Shown here: piece after piece, positions 36,246 through 49,640 of the stretch
How positions within the stretch are numbered: position 1 is the first letter of the stretch
Layout: every line of letters starts with the position of its first letter
DNA from: Glossina fuscipes
Lineage: Eukaryota; Arthropoda; Insecta; Diptera; Glossinidae
Reading direction: 5' to 3'
DNA: 64,000 nucleotides
Assembly (NCBI RefSeq): GCF_014805625.2
Contig: NW_023998471.1
Coordinates: 1,404,875 to 1,468,874, forward strand
Program-made: the position numbers and the translations under genes
Notes under the pieces: generated by a model
Told to the model about the DNA's origin: nothing
Database searches by the model: none
Seen by the model: only the letters and a program-made list of their open reading frames with translations

Positions 36246-38089
36246 ATTATTAATAGTTCTTTGATCTCTGCAGTTGACTTTCCCAAGGTGGCAAAGATTC
36301 AATCAAATCAAAAGTAGAAAGTTGACTCATATGTTGTATGTCTACATGGAATGTGATTACATTGGAGCTTTAATTAAATCGGGAGGGTGTTCAAAGTTCG
36401 ATTTGTATAAATACATATTTTATTTGAATTCTTCAAGGCGTAGCTATAAAATTTTAATAATTTGTTTAATTCCCAGAAATATATATTTTTTAAAAGCTTA
36501 AACGAACGACAACAACTGCAATAATACAAACACGATCGGTACTTAAGAAGGGTTTTGTTTACTAAACAAGAAAGCTAATACCGATAAACAGTTTATAATA
36601 ATAAACAAATGAAGGCTTTCTCATTCCGTTTCTTAAGTACGAATATTTCCCTTTTCTTATTTATTTACTTATTTTTCCTTTTTTTTTTTGTGTTCTCTCA
36701 AACCACTTGTAATCGTTTTATTGGTTTTATATCTAATTTCTTCTTTTTTTTGACTCTCTTTTCAATAAAAATCGCGTATGATGTGACATTCGTTGCGTTT
36801 ATACCAGCGTCAGAAACAGTTCACTTACACACACATATATATGAATGTTCACCTAATGACGGACGTGATTACACGAATTTCCTTATAACCCGATTGACGA
36901 ACAAAAACATATGCAAAGAACATAACGTTTCTTCTGAATATGTTTGTGTGGCAAACTTAACACACGCGCGCATAAACAAACACACACACATCAATCTGTC
37001 ATGAAAGTAAACATTTTTTCCATACTCTGCGTTTTTTCTCGCATTTTAAGTAATGCTTCAAAAAAGAAAAAAATGAACAAAAATGAAAAGCCTTCTGGTA
37101 AGTTCGCTTTTACACCTTTATATCGGTTATACTTGAACATTATGGCTCCATATCTGCTATATCTTATGGGAAGCATAACCTTATTTTTACTATTATTAAT
37201 TAAAGCCAATTAATTTGCATCAAATCTCAAATTAAATCTCTTATGATGCTTCTCTTTTTCTTTTCTTTTTTTCTTTTTTCACTCACTTGAAGTGTTGTAT
37301 GGTTCAGTCATTAAAATCTGACATGTACACCAAAAGAAAAAAAAAAGAGAAAAAAGCCCGATAAGCGCCATAATCCCTTGAATTCGTGGTTGAGTGAATG
37401 TTTTATGACAAAGTTGATGATGATGAGTAATGAGTCAAGATACGAGATAGCAGATAAATGCAAGTCGCTTTAAGCCGAATTTTGCATACCCATCAGTTCA
37501 AAGATATATTGAAGAATGCTTATGTGGGTTGTTAATTGTTCACGATTCTTTTAAGTCATTGCCGATGAAAATTGAAAAGTATTAATATAAAATATTCCCG
37601 AATTATAGGTATTGTGTGACATTTCAACATTTTTAACTGTTAGTGGCGGCTTCCATAGAAAATCGCTTCGCTTGATTTTATAATAAATATCGTCCTTGTA
37701 GAGAGAGGTTTTAATGAGGGACCGATAAATATACTGGTAAAGCCGGGGTGTTGTGTTTCATGTCTTTTAACATACTCACCGTACTAGGTAGTGCATGCAA
37801 TAAATAAGAAAACAATATTTATCATAAAGCGAATTTTCGGTTCCCCATCAATTAAGATAAACGTATGAAAATCACTTTATCTTTTGTGCTTTTAATTGTG
37901 AATTTAGTAAAGGCTTCTGTCATTTCTTCAAACGATATAGGTATGTTTTGATAGAAAGACAGACCACGGCCCGCCATTAAATACCCTACTCCCTACGAAA
38001 CGAGTTCTCCATATAACAACTTTTCAAAGTAACGCGTTATTTATTAAGTGGCCAGATCCGATTCATTCTCAATTCATTTCATTTCAGCC

Positions 38090-38270
38090 CATTAGGTGAA
38101 AATACGTCTATGTAGCAAACTTCATCAAAATATCTCAAAAATTGCAATCTATAGATTGAACACAAGCATACATGTACAAACCTTAAACGGTGGACGCACG
38201 GACAAACTTAGATCGATTCAGAAAGTGATAATAAAAAATGAGTCTATCTCAATTGCCTTTGGGTTTTTTC
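38090..38270 (-). repeat. Dispersed repeat family, minus-strand copy
   Basis: On the minus strand it has a TCACTTTCTGAATCGATC block, TAAGTTTGTCCGTGCGTCC, and GCAATTTTTGAGATATTTTG, the same block order as other copies. The ends are not well defined. Confidence 0.55.
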
Positions 38271-41200
38271 TATACATTCGCATAAAGTTAATATATCCAA
38301 GTCGTGTAGAATATGACGATACATTCTGCAAAGTGCCTAAGGTTCGAGAGACATGTCGTTTACTGACTTTTTACTAATAGGTATAAGGCATTCACTCATC
38401 GATACGTTGCAAATAATAATGGAGTTGATGCGGTGATGTGGTGTAACAATGGAAAAGAAACAAAGCGTTAACTTCAAGCTCTAACGCAAACTTTTAAACC
38501 CTTCTTTGTTACCTTCAGAGTAGTCTTTAAGGCCGTTGGGCAACGAAAATTTTGGATAGCCGAAGATGTCCTGTGCGTGTTTTTAAAGTTCAGGTTAAAT
38601 AGTTGTTGAAATTAATGAAATGGGAACTTGTATCTGCGAAGCGAAGCTTAGCCGTGGATGGCTGGAAAAGTGTGGAGCACAGTATGGTTTCTACTTATTT
38701 GGGAAAATGCCATTTGTGGACGAAAGAAACGCCTTGTGACAAAGCGCACAGATGACCCAACATTCTCGATCAATATGCTTTTTTTCGCGTTTGTTCAAAC
38801 CGCTTTAGAGAAAGTAAATAACTTTTGCCAACGTAATAGGTCTTTATGCTTATTATCTCTCTTTTCTCTCTCGAATATGCTCTGAATAAATGTGCAATCT
38901 TACAAATACGATGAATACATTAATATGCTGATATCTTTCCAACTAACGAGATGGATGGTAAAATTGTATTCCTAATGTGTTCCAAGGAGAATAAACAAAT
39001 TAGAAAAACCACTAAATGTTTGTGAAATTTAAATATGTAATGTGATAGGATAGATGAAAACCCCAATAAAATCCTTTGTTTGTGTGTAAGCAAACATATA
39101 TATATATATAAAAAAAAAAAATAAAAATTAAATTTCGAAAATCGACGCTAAGCTCTAAGGTGGAAGATACAGGGGAATATATTTATAAATTGCAAAAAAA
39201 AAAAAGTATCAAGTTATCAAAGCGAAAAAAGACGAACAATTTTGAACGAATATATATATATATATATTTAATTTTTTAATAACATCACACACATGTGTAT
39301 CATAAATGCATAGTTTTACAGCTATTTACCCGTTGTTGTCGCCAATGACCGTGATATTGTTTAATTCCTTCGAAATGATTTGAAAATATTCATAAGCTGA
39401 CTGGATTGATAGAAACTTTATTGACATTGATGAACTTGGGCGATTTGTATGCTTTTATGATATCATATCGTCATTATATTATTATAAGCATTGTTCGCTG
39501 GCTCTTCCTTTAGCTAATACTCATAAGACGGCGTTTATATTAGTTTATAAACTTCAAGTCTCGCACATCGACTGTTTTTTTGTGAATTCCCACACACGGT
39601 TTTACTCAGTTCGATGGGATGTGAATATCTGATGCAGAAATCGTAGTCATTTAGTTGATCAAAAAGAAAAAAAATAAATAAAAATTTCAATCTCTGAACC
39701 TTATTTATATTTCGTGTGTTTATAAATTATGAATACCATCTCATCATCAAGCTTAACATCGTCTTTCCTCACTCAATTCATGGTTAATTCTGTCGACATT
39801 TGTATGCACACATAAGGGGTTCACCTAATGGAATGAATTGTTAGATTTGTTTTTTTTTTTCCTTTTTTTAGTTCTTTTATTGGAGTTTGCTTCGCATTAA
39901 TTCAAATATCTCTGCACATAGTTGACTGACTGGCGAAATAAACAAATAAAAATCATAAAAACTGTTACAATATCAGATTACATACGCGTACGCATGCGTG
40001 CATTGGCATTAGCCGGTATTTGTTGCTTCATAGATATATTAAATTTTCTTTATTAATTACCTAATAATGTTTAATTAAGAATTATCGTTTTTTTTTTTTT
40101 TTAATTTTTTGAAATATTTATTCCCAGGAAATTTATAATTGGAAAATGAAGAAAATCATTCAACTTCTTTGCTCTCCCCCCTCAACACCAATCAAAATTT
40201 TGTATTTTCAAAAAATATTCAATCTTCATATATTCCAGTTTCAGAGTAATTGTGCGCCACTCTCTATTATTGCTATTATGAGAAAATTCGTAGCGTTTTT
40301 CCATTAAGTTGCAACCACACACATTCTTCTTACTCCTTATTAACCAGTAGTATGTATATGTCTGTCCTTCCGTACTTGTCAGATTTCCTCATAAAATTTG
40401 ATCATGATAAGTAAGTATTGACTATAAGTATAAATAATATATCTTAGTAAATATTTTCATTATATTTTGGCCAACTCTGTGCACTCGCTAATGAGGCCAA
40501 GGCACAGTTAACTGATTATATCGAATATATGCCATTTTGTTCGATATTATTATTAGCCCGTTTTCGTGGTAAACCCATTATGCTATTACCATAGAACTTA
40601 TGGGATTTTGGGCGAAAAACTAAACCAAGTAATTTCCACAAGCCCCTTTTCCAATCAGCTTCCCAATGTTTAAAGAGTTCTCCAAAGAGTAAAGGAAGCG
40701 ATGGTCGCATGGGAAAAGACTCGAGCTATGCAGTGATTATATTTAAAGTTTTCAGTAATGAAATTGCCGCAGTGAACAATGGGGTCGTTCCTACTGACCA
40801 ATTCGAGACATTCATGGCATCTTAATTCTTGTTAATAGGGTAGCGAATTAAGCGTCTGTGACCAAATGGCAGTAACTTCCTATTCCACGAAAAACAAAGC
40901 GTTTTCCCATTTTGTTAGCGATCCTGAGCTGTGTTACGATTTGTGCACTTTAATCCAATAGCTTTCTTCTTTATATCATATATGAGCCAATTTTAGGTCG
41001 CTTTGGTCAAGATGATGTTAGTATTGCACCTTTATTTCACGACATTTCACTTAAGCATGTCCGCCTGTCCGTCTCTCCGTCTTTCCAACTACCTAACTGA
41101 GTAGTATCTGGGGTAATCATTATCTTGGTAGCGTAAATAAAGATGTCGGCTAGATGTTTGTGAAAGAATTGGAAAATGATCCAAAGTGGTCAAAAGACAC

Positions 41201-41679
41201 GATTACAAGACTCACTGGTCTTTATAATAAAACCTTCGCTTTCCACGTTTTTTACTTGCTACCCATAAACTACAACGGATACATGATATAAATTTCCAGG
41301 GTTATTCTAAAACCCAGATAACGTCGACCACGCTTAGCTATAAGATAGAGTGCGCACCACCACAGCCCAAAAATTGTCATAAGCAAATCATCCCTATTTT
41401 TAAATCTAATTTCATGTAATGAGCGATCGTTAGGTTTTAACTTCTTGTGTTCGGTTTTGTAAGTTGCAAAATGTGTGAGCAAATGGACGCACGGACAAGT
41501 TTCAAGCCTTAAAGGCATATTTACATTTAAGGTAATGTCGGGTATTATATTCGATATTCTTCCTTTTTGTCGTATTCCAATATTCATTCCAGCAATTATT
41601 GTTAGGGATTCCAAATTTTGCGTTCGAATACGATAATTGCGTCTGATCTCACGAAACAGCCCAACTAGATCTCAAAAGA

Positions 41680-41698
41680 CAGAGAGAGAGAGAGAGAT
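41680..41698. repeat. AG dinucleotide microsatellite
   Basis: About nine AG repeats in hh intron 1; a potential GAGA-factor motif. Confidence 0.85.
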
Positions 41699-42510
41699 GA
41701 AAAATCTAAGATTTAAAGAACGTACTACGGCTGCAAGCCGTAAAGTTCCTCTGCACGTTTACAAGCTCTACTCTAGATTGACGTATCCGGATTTATGATT
41801 TATATTTTTGAAATCTACACATCCCTGAGAACAGTCTGTATATCCCTAAGGCGTCCTTGTGAAACAAATAGAAAGACTTGTAGATGTATCACATGTGTTT
41901 TTCCGAATAATAGAATTCATTTCTAAGAAAGAAGTTCACTGACGGACTCTTTAACGAGCAATACGTAAATCTACCCTTAACTGGTGACAAACCAACATAA
42001 ACCAAGATAGAAGGACACAATGGTCTTTGACCTGCACTTTGATCAAAATACAAACGAAATATTTTCTCAAAGATGAAGTTCAGTTAGTTAGGAACGGCGT
42101 GCCATTTAAGAAAAAATTCATATCTGTGCCCTTAATGAAAAATATAATTTCATTAATCACGCTCTATCAACTCAATAAAATTTTTATATACTTGAACGAT
42201 TTCCTTGTGAATATTAAAGACAAGATGATGACCTTCTCAATTTGCCATTTACGTCTAGAAGGCTGCCTGTAATCTTTAATTCCCGCCTTTTTTTTTTTGT
42301 TTACTATTATGGCTACTAAGTGATCAGTCGTAATTATCTTAGAAGTACGTGAAAATTGCGACACTAAAGCGACATTCTTTTAATTATCATGCTTACGATT
42401 TCAAAGGTTGTAGGCAATCTTAATTGCTTATTGCTGCTTATTGTTGTTGTTTCAATAATAAAGCATATGCCCAGACTGAAGGATAACTAAACGGTATATA
42501 TTATGTTCCG

Positions 42511-42564
42511 TAGTACTAGTAGTAGCAATAGTAGTGGTAGTAGTAGTAGTAGTAGTAGTAGTAG
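42511..42564. repeat. TAG trinucleotide microsatellite
   Basis: Interrupted then perfect TAG repeats, about 54 bp in total; the last 30 bp are perfect. In hh intron 1. Confidence 0.9.
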
Positions 42565-43217
42565 CGTATAAAAAATGCTACTGCATCTGTAACTCATAAA
42601 AGACTAGATTTTTATTTCTTTACATCTGAACTGTTGACCTCGACACAATCTTTAATCGTCCAAAACGAATGCTTTAAGAAAATATTTCACCAAGCTACCA
42701 AATTAGAAACGATTTGCGACTTGTGCGACCTTGACAATGTACCAACAGCATCCATACTGGGCGGAAAATAACAATCAAGGTAAAGGTAAAGTTTGTTAAA
42801 CATTGTCCTGTCCCTACTGAACGCGTTTCATTTTCATTTTTGTAATGACTCCTTTGTACTTCCACGCATACATATACTAACAGAATTTAGAGATATAATA
42901 ATTTTTTCCTTCCTCTTGTGATTGGCGTTTGAATGTACACCTAACAGGAGTTGGTGCAAAATGCATTTTATAAAGATTTGATCTCGAATTCGATTGTTGG
43001 TTCATAGTAAGCCAAGCAATGCAACAAATGCTTTTACAATTATATTCCCGGTTATTGTGCGCCGAACAGTTCGGTTTGTGGCTTTTCCTTTTATCCAGAG
43101 CAGGGCGAGGTTGTCCATTTGCAAAACGCGTTTGCATTTGCATGACGCATTTGTTCCAGCCTCATTGGTTTTTATACGCATATGCGCATTCTTCCCACTC
43201 TTATATCTATATAAACG

Positions 43218-43243
43218 TATATATATGAGTATATATATATATT

Positions 43244-43281
<38 letters not shown>
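43218..43281. repeat. TA dinucleotide tract
   Basis: TA runs with short TTTAAA and GAG interruptions. Tyr/Ile-rich open frames on both strands here are artefacts of the repeat. Confidence 0.9.
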
Positions 43282-43283
<2 letters not shown>

Positions 43284-44613
43284 GCGTATGTGTGTGTGTA
43301 CGCACATTATATACCTATAGATATACATGTATATGTATGTGTTGTCTTATAAGACGAATACATATTTTCTAAAGTCATAGAATGTACTTATGAAGGATTT
43401 ATTGGCATTGGTTGTGGGTTATTGAACTTTACACTGTAGACTTATTGATAAGATAAATACAAACTTCACTAATTTTAGCAAAAACTCTCTTTTATTACTT
43501 AGCGCGTATAATATAAACATCGGACAATATAAAAATAATGTTGTTAATTATTTCGTTTAGGTAAATAAGCAATAAATATATATTTACAGTTTTCTAATCG
43601 CTCTGCCTACGTCTGGTGCTTGCACTTTTACAATGAAAAAAACTTCAAATTACAGACAATCAAGAAAACTACATTATAATATGTTGTTGCGAATACATTT
43701 TCGCATACTCACCGTACTAAAGATACAGATAAAGCTTGTATGACGTTTGTGCACATTGTGCCCTACAGAGTTAGCCGGTAAAGTCCGTTGTCCGTAGTCT
43801 TTTTATATGCCCCTCTGGAGCTATATTGGATTTGTTTGTAAGCCAATCTAAAGCACCCATTTTCGAAACAAAATTCAGCCTAAAATGAATTAAAACAATT
43901 CAATTTTTCTTCTCTCACTTCTTCAATTCTAGAGAGGCTTTGATAACACCAAGCACACATTGATTGATATATACTTTAAAAAGCGTTTTGCGTAAGCCTT
44001 CAATTTGTCTTTCTTTACTAATAAGCCCTCCTCTCCAGCGTTTATCTGTTAAAATAATAGATAATAGTGAGTAATAAGGCTTTGCTTGTCAAGTGTTTTC
44101 TTCGAATAGGAATAACAACAGTTACGAAGCATATTTCAAATTGTTTTTAGCACGAAAACAGCTGTTAATTAGAGAATGAATGCTTTACAATAAACACTTT
44201 TCGTTTTTTATGAAAAAAAAAAAATAAATAAATAAATATCAATTACAATCACACATCGTGACAATGCATAGAAGAAATCCAAACTTATAGAATATTCTTT
44301 GGGACTACTTATTTAAATATAAATCAGAACTAGTCTGGAATCAAGCCAAATCAATTATTATATAAGAAAAAATGTCGCTTTCCCTGCAGCCAGTTTTTTG
44401 ATTCTTGTTCAGCAACCATGTAAAGATACTTCCAAGTCCTTTCTTTAAAAGACGACTACATTATATTCTTGTCTTCCACTACACCTAGTTAGAAATCTTT
44501 GTCCGAATATTGGCGACGTATTGTCTTGAACAAAATATATATCAAGAAGATAGCATTTGAATAAGTGAGCATAGAATTTAAATCAATAAGTGAGATCAAA
44601 TTAAATCAAATCG

Positions 44614-44785
44614 ATCCGCCTGGGTGGCCGAAAGTCAAGAATATCGACTAAACACTCAATGGTCGTGGATTCAAATTTCAAGTGCGGTAGAGCTTTCAAC
44701 GAAGCCGATAGCTTTTAGATGATAAATGCTCTAAGACTTTAATCGTAAAATATATTTGTCTGGCTAAATTAATAATAATAATAAC
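44614..44785 (+). mobile_element. tRNA-derived SINE, copy 2
   Basis: Begins ATCCGCC as copy 1 does, with A-box-like TGGCCGAAAGTC, a matching CGACTAAACACTCAATGG, a weakened B-box GGATTCAAATTTC, then AAGTGCGGTAGAG and a tail starting AGCCGATAG. It ends in a TAA repeat at about 44768-44785. Full length compared with copy 1, moderately diverged. It is in hh intron 1, in antisense orientation to hh. Confidence 0.75.
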
Positions 44786-46459
44786 AGTAAATAAATAAAA
44801 TCGTGTAAAAAAAATTGAATTTGAATCGTGCAAGAACAGCATTTCACGCAGGTAACACTTACATATATGTAGCAGACACACACAAACAAACATATAATCA
44901 TTATCTTGCTCTTCACTATATGGAAAAATACACGACTTTCAATATAATACACGGCCGTGTAAAAAAAGTTATGGGTAAATAACACATCCATAACACAGCA
45001 CAAGATGCTAAAGCTATACGTTATCATAGTATCCTGTTCGCTGCAAGAAAGTATAGGATTTCGCGACTAGAAAGTCAACGTTTCACTAGGTAGCGCTCAT
45101 CTCCCTATCACCTTCCTCAATCACTTCTGACTGTCATGATGTTAGACGTACAGGGTGGATCCGATTGTAAAAAAAGTTTAATTTGCATTACTCTCTATTT
45201 AAATCCAAACAATACGACAACAAAATTAGGTGTAAACAACAAGTATCTGCACAAAATGGCAAAGCAATAAATTATCATATCATATAATTTATTTCCGGAT
45301 CATTTTACGTGCATAAAATAGAATAACAAAATTTGATGCAGATAACACATATATGCACCAAAGGCCAAAGCGAGACATTGTCCAGCGCTGCAGGAAAGCA
45401 TAGGGTCTCTCAATTGCGACCCTTGCCGCAAGCTCTACCGCTTTTAAGTCGCTACTAGATAAACATACAGCCACATTTCATCTGAAAGTTTTAGATCTCT
45501 CATTGTCCATTCATCGCCAACTTTGTCCGTTTTATGCCATCAAAAATAAAATCCCAGCATTGTTAGATCACAACCTTTCGATGGAAATATCCTGTCATCA
45601 TTTGGTGCAATTATTCGACCAACAAGTTTCTCTCGCTACAAATTAATCTTGTGGTGTGTGGTATGACGCCCATTCTGTCTGAGTCAAACTTCATTTACAT
45701 TGAGTATCATCAATCCCGCTTTCAAAGGACATATCAAAAACCTTTGCTTGCAGTAGTCACATTATTAGCACTGTTGAAAGATAGGCGAGCATGATTGAAA
45801 AGAAACAAAGATAGCAGAAAATCAGAAAAATTGTCCAACTAAGGCTTCAGGCACTAAAATAGTAGTTCTTAAACGGTAGTCCATAGCGAGTGAGTTCTTT
45901 AATGCGTTTTTCTTTAGGGCAAAAATTTTATTTTGAGAAGCGTTCTTTTCAGTCACTCCGTCCACTCAATAAAAATGTGCTTAGTCTTGAATCTAAGGTG
46001 CGAGAGTATTGTTTGTATAAAAGTAGGCTTTGTCGATTTATTGCTGCAATTCAGGGGGAAGTCATTATATGCCTTTCATATTTCATTGTTACTTTCTAAA
46101 CGAGGATTTGCTTAAGCCTTATAATTTATAAAAAATTTTTTATGCACGAATGATCCCTCTGAGCTCACAAGCACGTCAGCAACTAAAGAATTTTAATTCT
46201 GGCATATTTGAATGTTATTTCTTTAAAATTATTGCCAACCGTGAAGGGTGAGTGCAATGTAGAACGATCAAAGAAAATTCAATCTTAAGCGCTTCAACTT
46301 CATCCTTGACTTGTTAGAAGATCTCGTATCATTAACACGCAACCATCAATTAATGCTCGTATGGTAAGCATCCGCTGAATCCACTTATATCTAATATATG
46401 CGGTTCGTCCGCGTCTCGCAAAATATAGCTTATAGTTATAACTTACAGTATAAACTTAC

Positions 46460-46930
46460 TCTGGACATAAAACGATCAGCTCCAGTGCCTTCTTCATCCT
46501 TAAATACTATATAATCACTTTCAACCCAAATTAATTTTTTAAAATTTGGCGAATCTCGCTTTATAGCGCCTTCACTTACTCCCGATGCGCCCAATGTCTG
46601 TTCAGGTATGTTCGGAACATGTTCTTTTTGTACTAACGGCTTGGGGCGATAATTAAGATTTCTGCGATGGCTAAAACCGAAACTTCTACCAGGACCACAC
46701 CCGAAAGCTGATGTGATTAAACAAATTATTAATAATATGTGAAATGAGTAACGCAGATAAGATGAAATGGTTTTTCTTTTCAAACAACATAATATTGACA
46801 AATAGTAAAAATTTGATCGCGCATACGTATCGCGTATTTCGCTGTTAACATTTGAACGAATATCGCAATCAGAACAAAAATGTTCCGCAATTTCAATATT
46901 GAGACAAGGCACTCGTTGATTTTGTTTCAT
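46460..46930 (-). CDS. hh: Hedgehog, coding exon 1 (signal region and start of the ligand)
   Basis: Encodes residues 1-157. The ATG at 46930 is the first in the open frame. It gives a roughly 60-residue polar leader before a hydrophobic segment (about 61-77, FHILLIICLITSAFG), like the internal signal of Drosophila Hh. Cleavage would expose Cys78 in CGPGR, the known palmitoylation site of Hedgehog ligands. Then follow a basic patch (SHRRNL), VPNIPEQTLGASG, and the calcium-binding DEEGTGAD near 145-152. The exon ends MSR before GTAAGT, in phase 0 with exon 2. The PNYN-type motif that usually precedes the calcium loop is replaced by IWVESDY, an unusual change. A later start at an internal Met would give a shorter leader and cannot be excluded. 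Confidence 0.95.
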
Positions 46931-47257
46931 TTTAATTGTTTTTATTTTTTTAACTTTATTTATTTTTTAATTTTTTTTTTTTTTGTAATATATATTTCTC
47001 TTTGTTATTTATTTATTTATTTTCAATATTTACACTATAAACATTTTTTTGTTTTGTTTATATGCGCCCGAAGTTTCATTTTCACAATTATCGATAACAA
47101 TTCTATTTTAATATCATTAATATCAAGCATAAACCATTTATCAAAGAAATGCATTCATTCATTCGTGCACTCGATAGCAGCAAGCAGCACAATAATTGAT
47201 TCTATTAGTTGCGTGCGTTCGCCTGAACGAAACTTTATAACAACCGCTGTACACGAT

Positions 47258-47263
47258 GACTGA
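47258..47263 (-). promoter_or_regulatory. hh: Candidate hh initiator (TCAGTC) with DPE-like motif
   Basis: The minus strand has a perfect TCAGTC initiator with A at 47261. Counting from it, positions +28 to +32 read AGTTT, four of five matches to the RGWYV downstream promoter element. It would give a 5' UTR of about 330 bases with no intron. There is no transcript evidence, and other initiator-like sites exist. Confidence 0.3.
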
Positions 47264-49299
47264 TTGACAAATAATTCTAAAATAAAGGTGCTTAACATTT
47301 CCTCAACAGAGCGATTTTCTTGTTTTTATCCTTTCGCCGCATTACAATATACGTAGAGTATGCCCATTAGTTGCTGACACGAGTGAATGAATGAACTAAA
47401 TTCATTTTGCGATCTAACAAATACTCCGTTTAGCATTTAGCGTCTCTCATTGGACTACACACACAAATACAACGACACATCAGCGTATTGTGGTGAATTC
47501 ATTTTCTCATTCTCCGTTATACGTTCGCATAGCGCATGTGCAAGATAGACCGAGACGACTAGCACGCATCTCTACGACTAAGTTTTATTCATTTGCTTCC
47601 TTTAGGTATCCAAGAGTAACAAATATAATAAATAGTACTTTTTGTAGTAGTTTTGATGATCATTCACATATTGTTGTACCAATTGAATATTGAATATACG
47701 CTTTGGTGCTACTGTACGGCAATTATTTACATACATGTACATATACATATATATATCGTTAGGGACATTCGAAAAAATACTTTTTTTTGTCTTTTCATAT
47801 GCAATAATATATATAATAATTATGAATGAAACGACTTATTTAATTAAAAAGTGACTAAGAAAATGATGTCCTTTATCCACAAAACGAAATGAAACCGAAT
47901 AATTACTCGCTTTTTAGATGAAGTAAATCTATTTATTTGAACTGCAAGAGGTTGGTTTTTTTCTGTGGATTAGTTCTACACTATCTTCTTCTCTGATGAT
48001 TTACGAGCCCTACGAAAATTCATATTTTTCATTTTGCCCAAAACACGCAAATCGCATATCTCGTTGGAAGAGATAATTTGAAACAGGAAATGGCTCATCT
48101 CATATGCTTTTAGTCGCTATGACTTCCTCTTGCTTACGCTGAAATACTACAGATGCTCCCCAATTTACCCTACAGACTTAGTTAATTTAATAATGATTTA
48201 TTATATTTTACTCATTAACACGACTGATGCTCTTTAGCTCCTTGATTGTAAGAAATTTTCTTCTCCTTTTTTTCTCACCCCACCTACAAAGAGTATTAAT
48301 AATGAAACTAAAATTTTTGGGATTTTTGCGATAGTTTCAAAAAGCTTTCACTTTCCCAAAGCCATTTAATATTCACCGAAATTAGTCCACATTTTTATGG
48401 GTCGTGTCTTTACTAAGTTACAGTTTACCGCGAAGTGACAAAAAACAAATGATGTAAGCACTAAAATTAAACCAACTTAGCCTTTATTTGCGACCACACA
48501 AAACCAAAAAGACAACCAAATCATGCACATTTTCAATGCAAGCGTTGAAAAGACCTTTGGGCGTGGTTTGCGGGCTTAACAGGTCATTTTTGAACAAGAA
48601 AACAGGATTGCGCTTACTGTCAAAATTAGATGAGATTAACTAAGACGATGTGTAACTTCAACAAAATGGCGCACCATGAGATGCTTTTTGTGACAAAATC
48701 AATTCATTGCGAGAAAATTTCAGGAAGCGTGTAATCTCCAATCTCTGATGGAATAAAAAAGCGCCGAAAATTGTTGTCGAGAAATTCCCAATTTACCAAA
48801 GTCCAGTGGCGATCGTTGACAAGAAATCATTTTTAAATAAAAAGATCATGAACTAATAAAACCAAACTTTAAAAATTGGCGAATTCTGTTATCCTTTTAG
48901 TTTTTATTACAAAATGAAAGAAAATTTTTGCGGTTTTGTTAAAGTGTCAATTAAAAACGAACGAAAAGAACTTGAAATCTTATGGTGGATATGGAAAAAC
49001 TCATTAAAGGAAAACTAAAAAAATATGGCTTACTATAAATAATGTTTGGAGGAAAAAAAAAAAAACAATTCTTAGCCTCCAGCCCTATTTATGTTCAAGA
49101 ATAACACATCGCCAGGTTCTTGGCAATATCCTATCCCTTGGATACTTGCATATTATGCCTTCATATATACTTGCTAAATAAAAAAATATATATATTTGAT
49201 TTTGAGAGTAGGAGAAAGAAGTCATGCTACCACTGGGGGGACTTAGTGCTTAATATTTCAATATTGTTTTGAACCTTTTTTGCGGAGCCAAATTGCTTG

Positions 49300-49640
49300 C
49301 TGTAGACTATATTCTTGTTTACTCTACTAGTTTTTAACTGTAGAGTGTCAGCGGTAAGCCGTTATTTTTTGTTTTTTTTTTACAGAATTAGTTAATTTAT
49401 TGGATATAAGGAATTATTGTTTAAAGTAAAGGATATACACTTTATTTATTGCCTTTGTGCTTATTGGATATTTTATTCTCTTATGTTGAAGTTTGAATTA
49501 TTATTATTTTTGTGTACCTTGTTCTAGTTTAATTTTTAATACTGTGTACTAGCTGTAGTTGCTCCAATACTTTAAGTTGGCGTTTGAACGGCTTTGTATT
49601 GTTTCCCGAGTACATATCCAAATAAATAAATAAATAAAAA
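49300..49640 (+). mobile_element. Possible retroposon 3' end with AAAT repeats
   Basis: A T-rich, ORF-less segment that ends in four AAAT/AAATA repeats near 49620-49638, as many LINE or SINE 3' ends do. I did not recognise the family, and it may be ordinary intergenic DNA. Confidence 0.3.

Larger units (their letters stand above)
18757..46459 (-). other. hh: hh intron 1
   Basis: About 27.7 kb between the AGA/GTAAGT donor at 46460/46459 and the TTTTAG acceptor next to 18756. Contents seen: simple repeats, SINE copies at 20.0 and 44.6 kb, dispersed repeats at 26.5, 30.1, 32.7 and 38.1 kb, a minus-strand decayed LINE at 35.15-36.25 kb, and a short coding-like fragment at 30.5-30.7 kb. The remaining stretches show nothing that I can name. 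Long hh introns in flies carry enhancers, which may explain the size. Confidence 0.85.

Noticed and set aside
36609..37213. Overlapping open frames of 131 and 89 residues with hydrophobic starts
   Set aside because: Composition is dominated by T-rich and CA-repeat DNA; no domain, splice context or homology signal.
41270..41614. 114-residue minus-strand open frame in hh intron 1
   Set aside because: No recognisable motif, and it overlaps a GGACGCACGGACAAG segment resembling the dispersed repeat.
44620..44630. A Gli/Ci-like TGGGTGGCC site
   Set aside because: It is inside the tRNA-like head of SINE copy 2 and differs from the TGGGTGGTC consensus.
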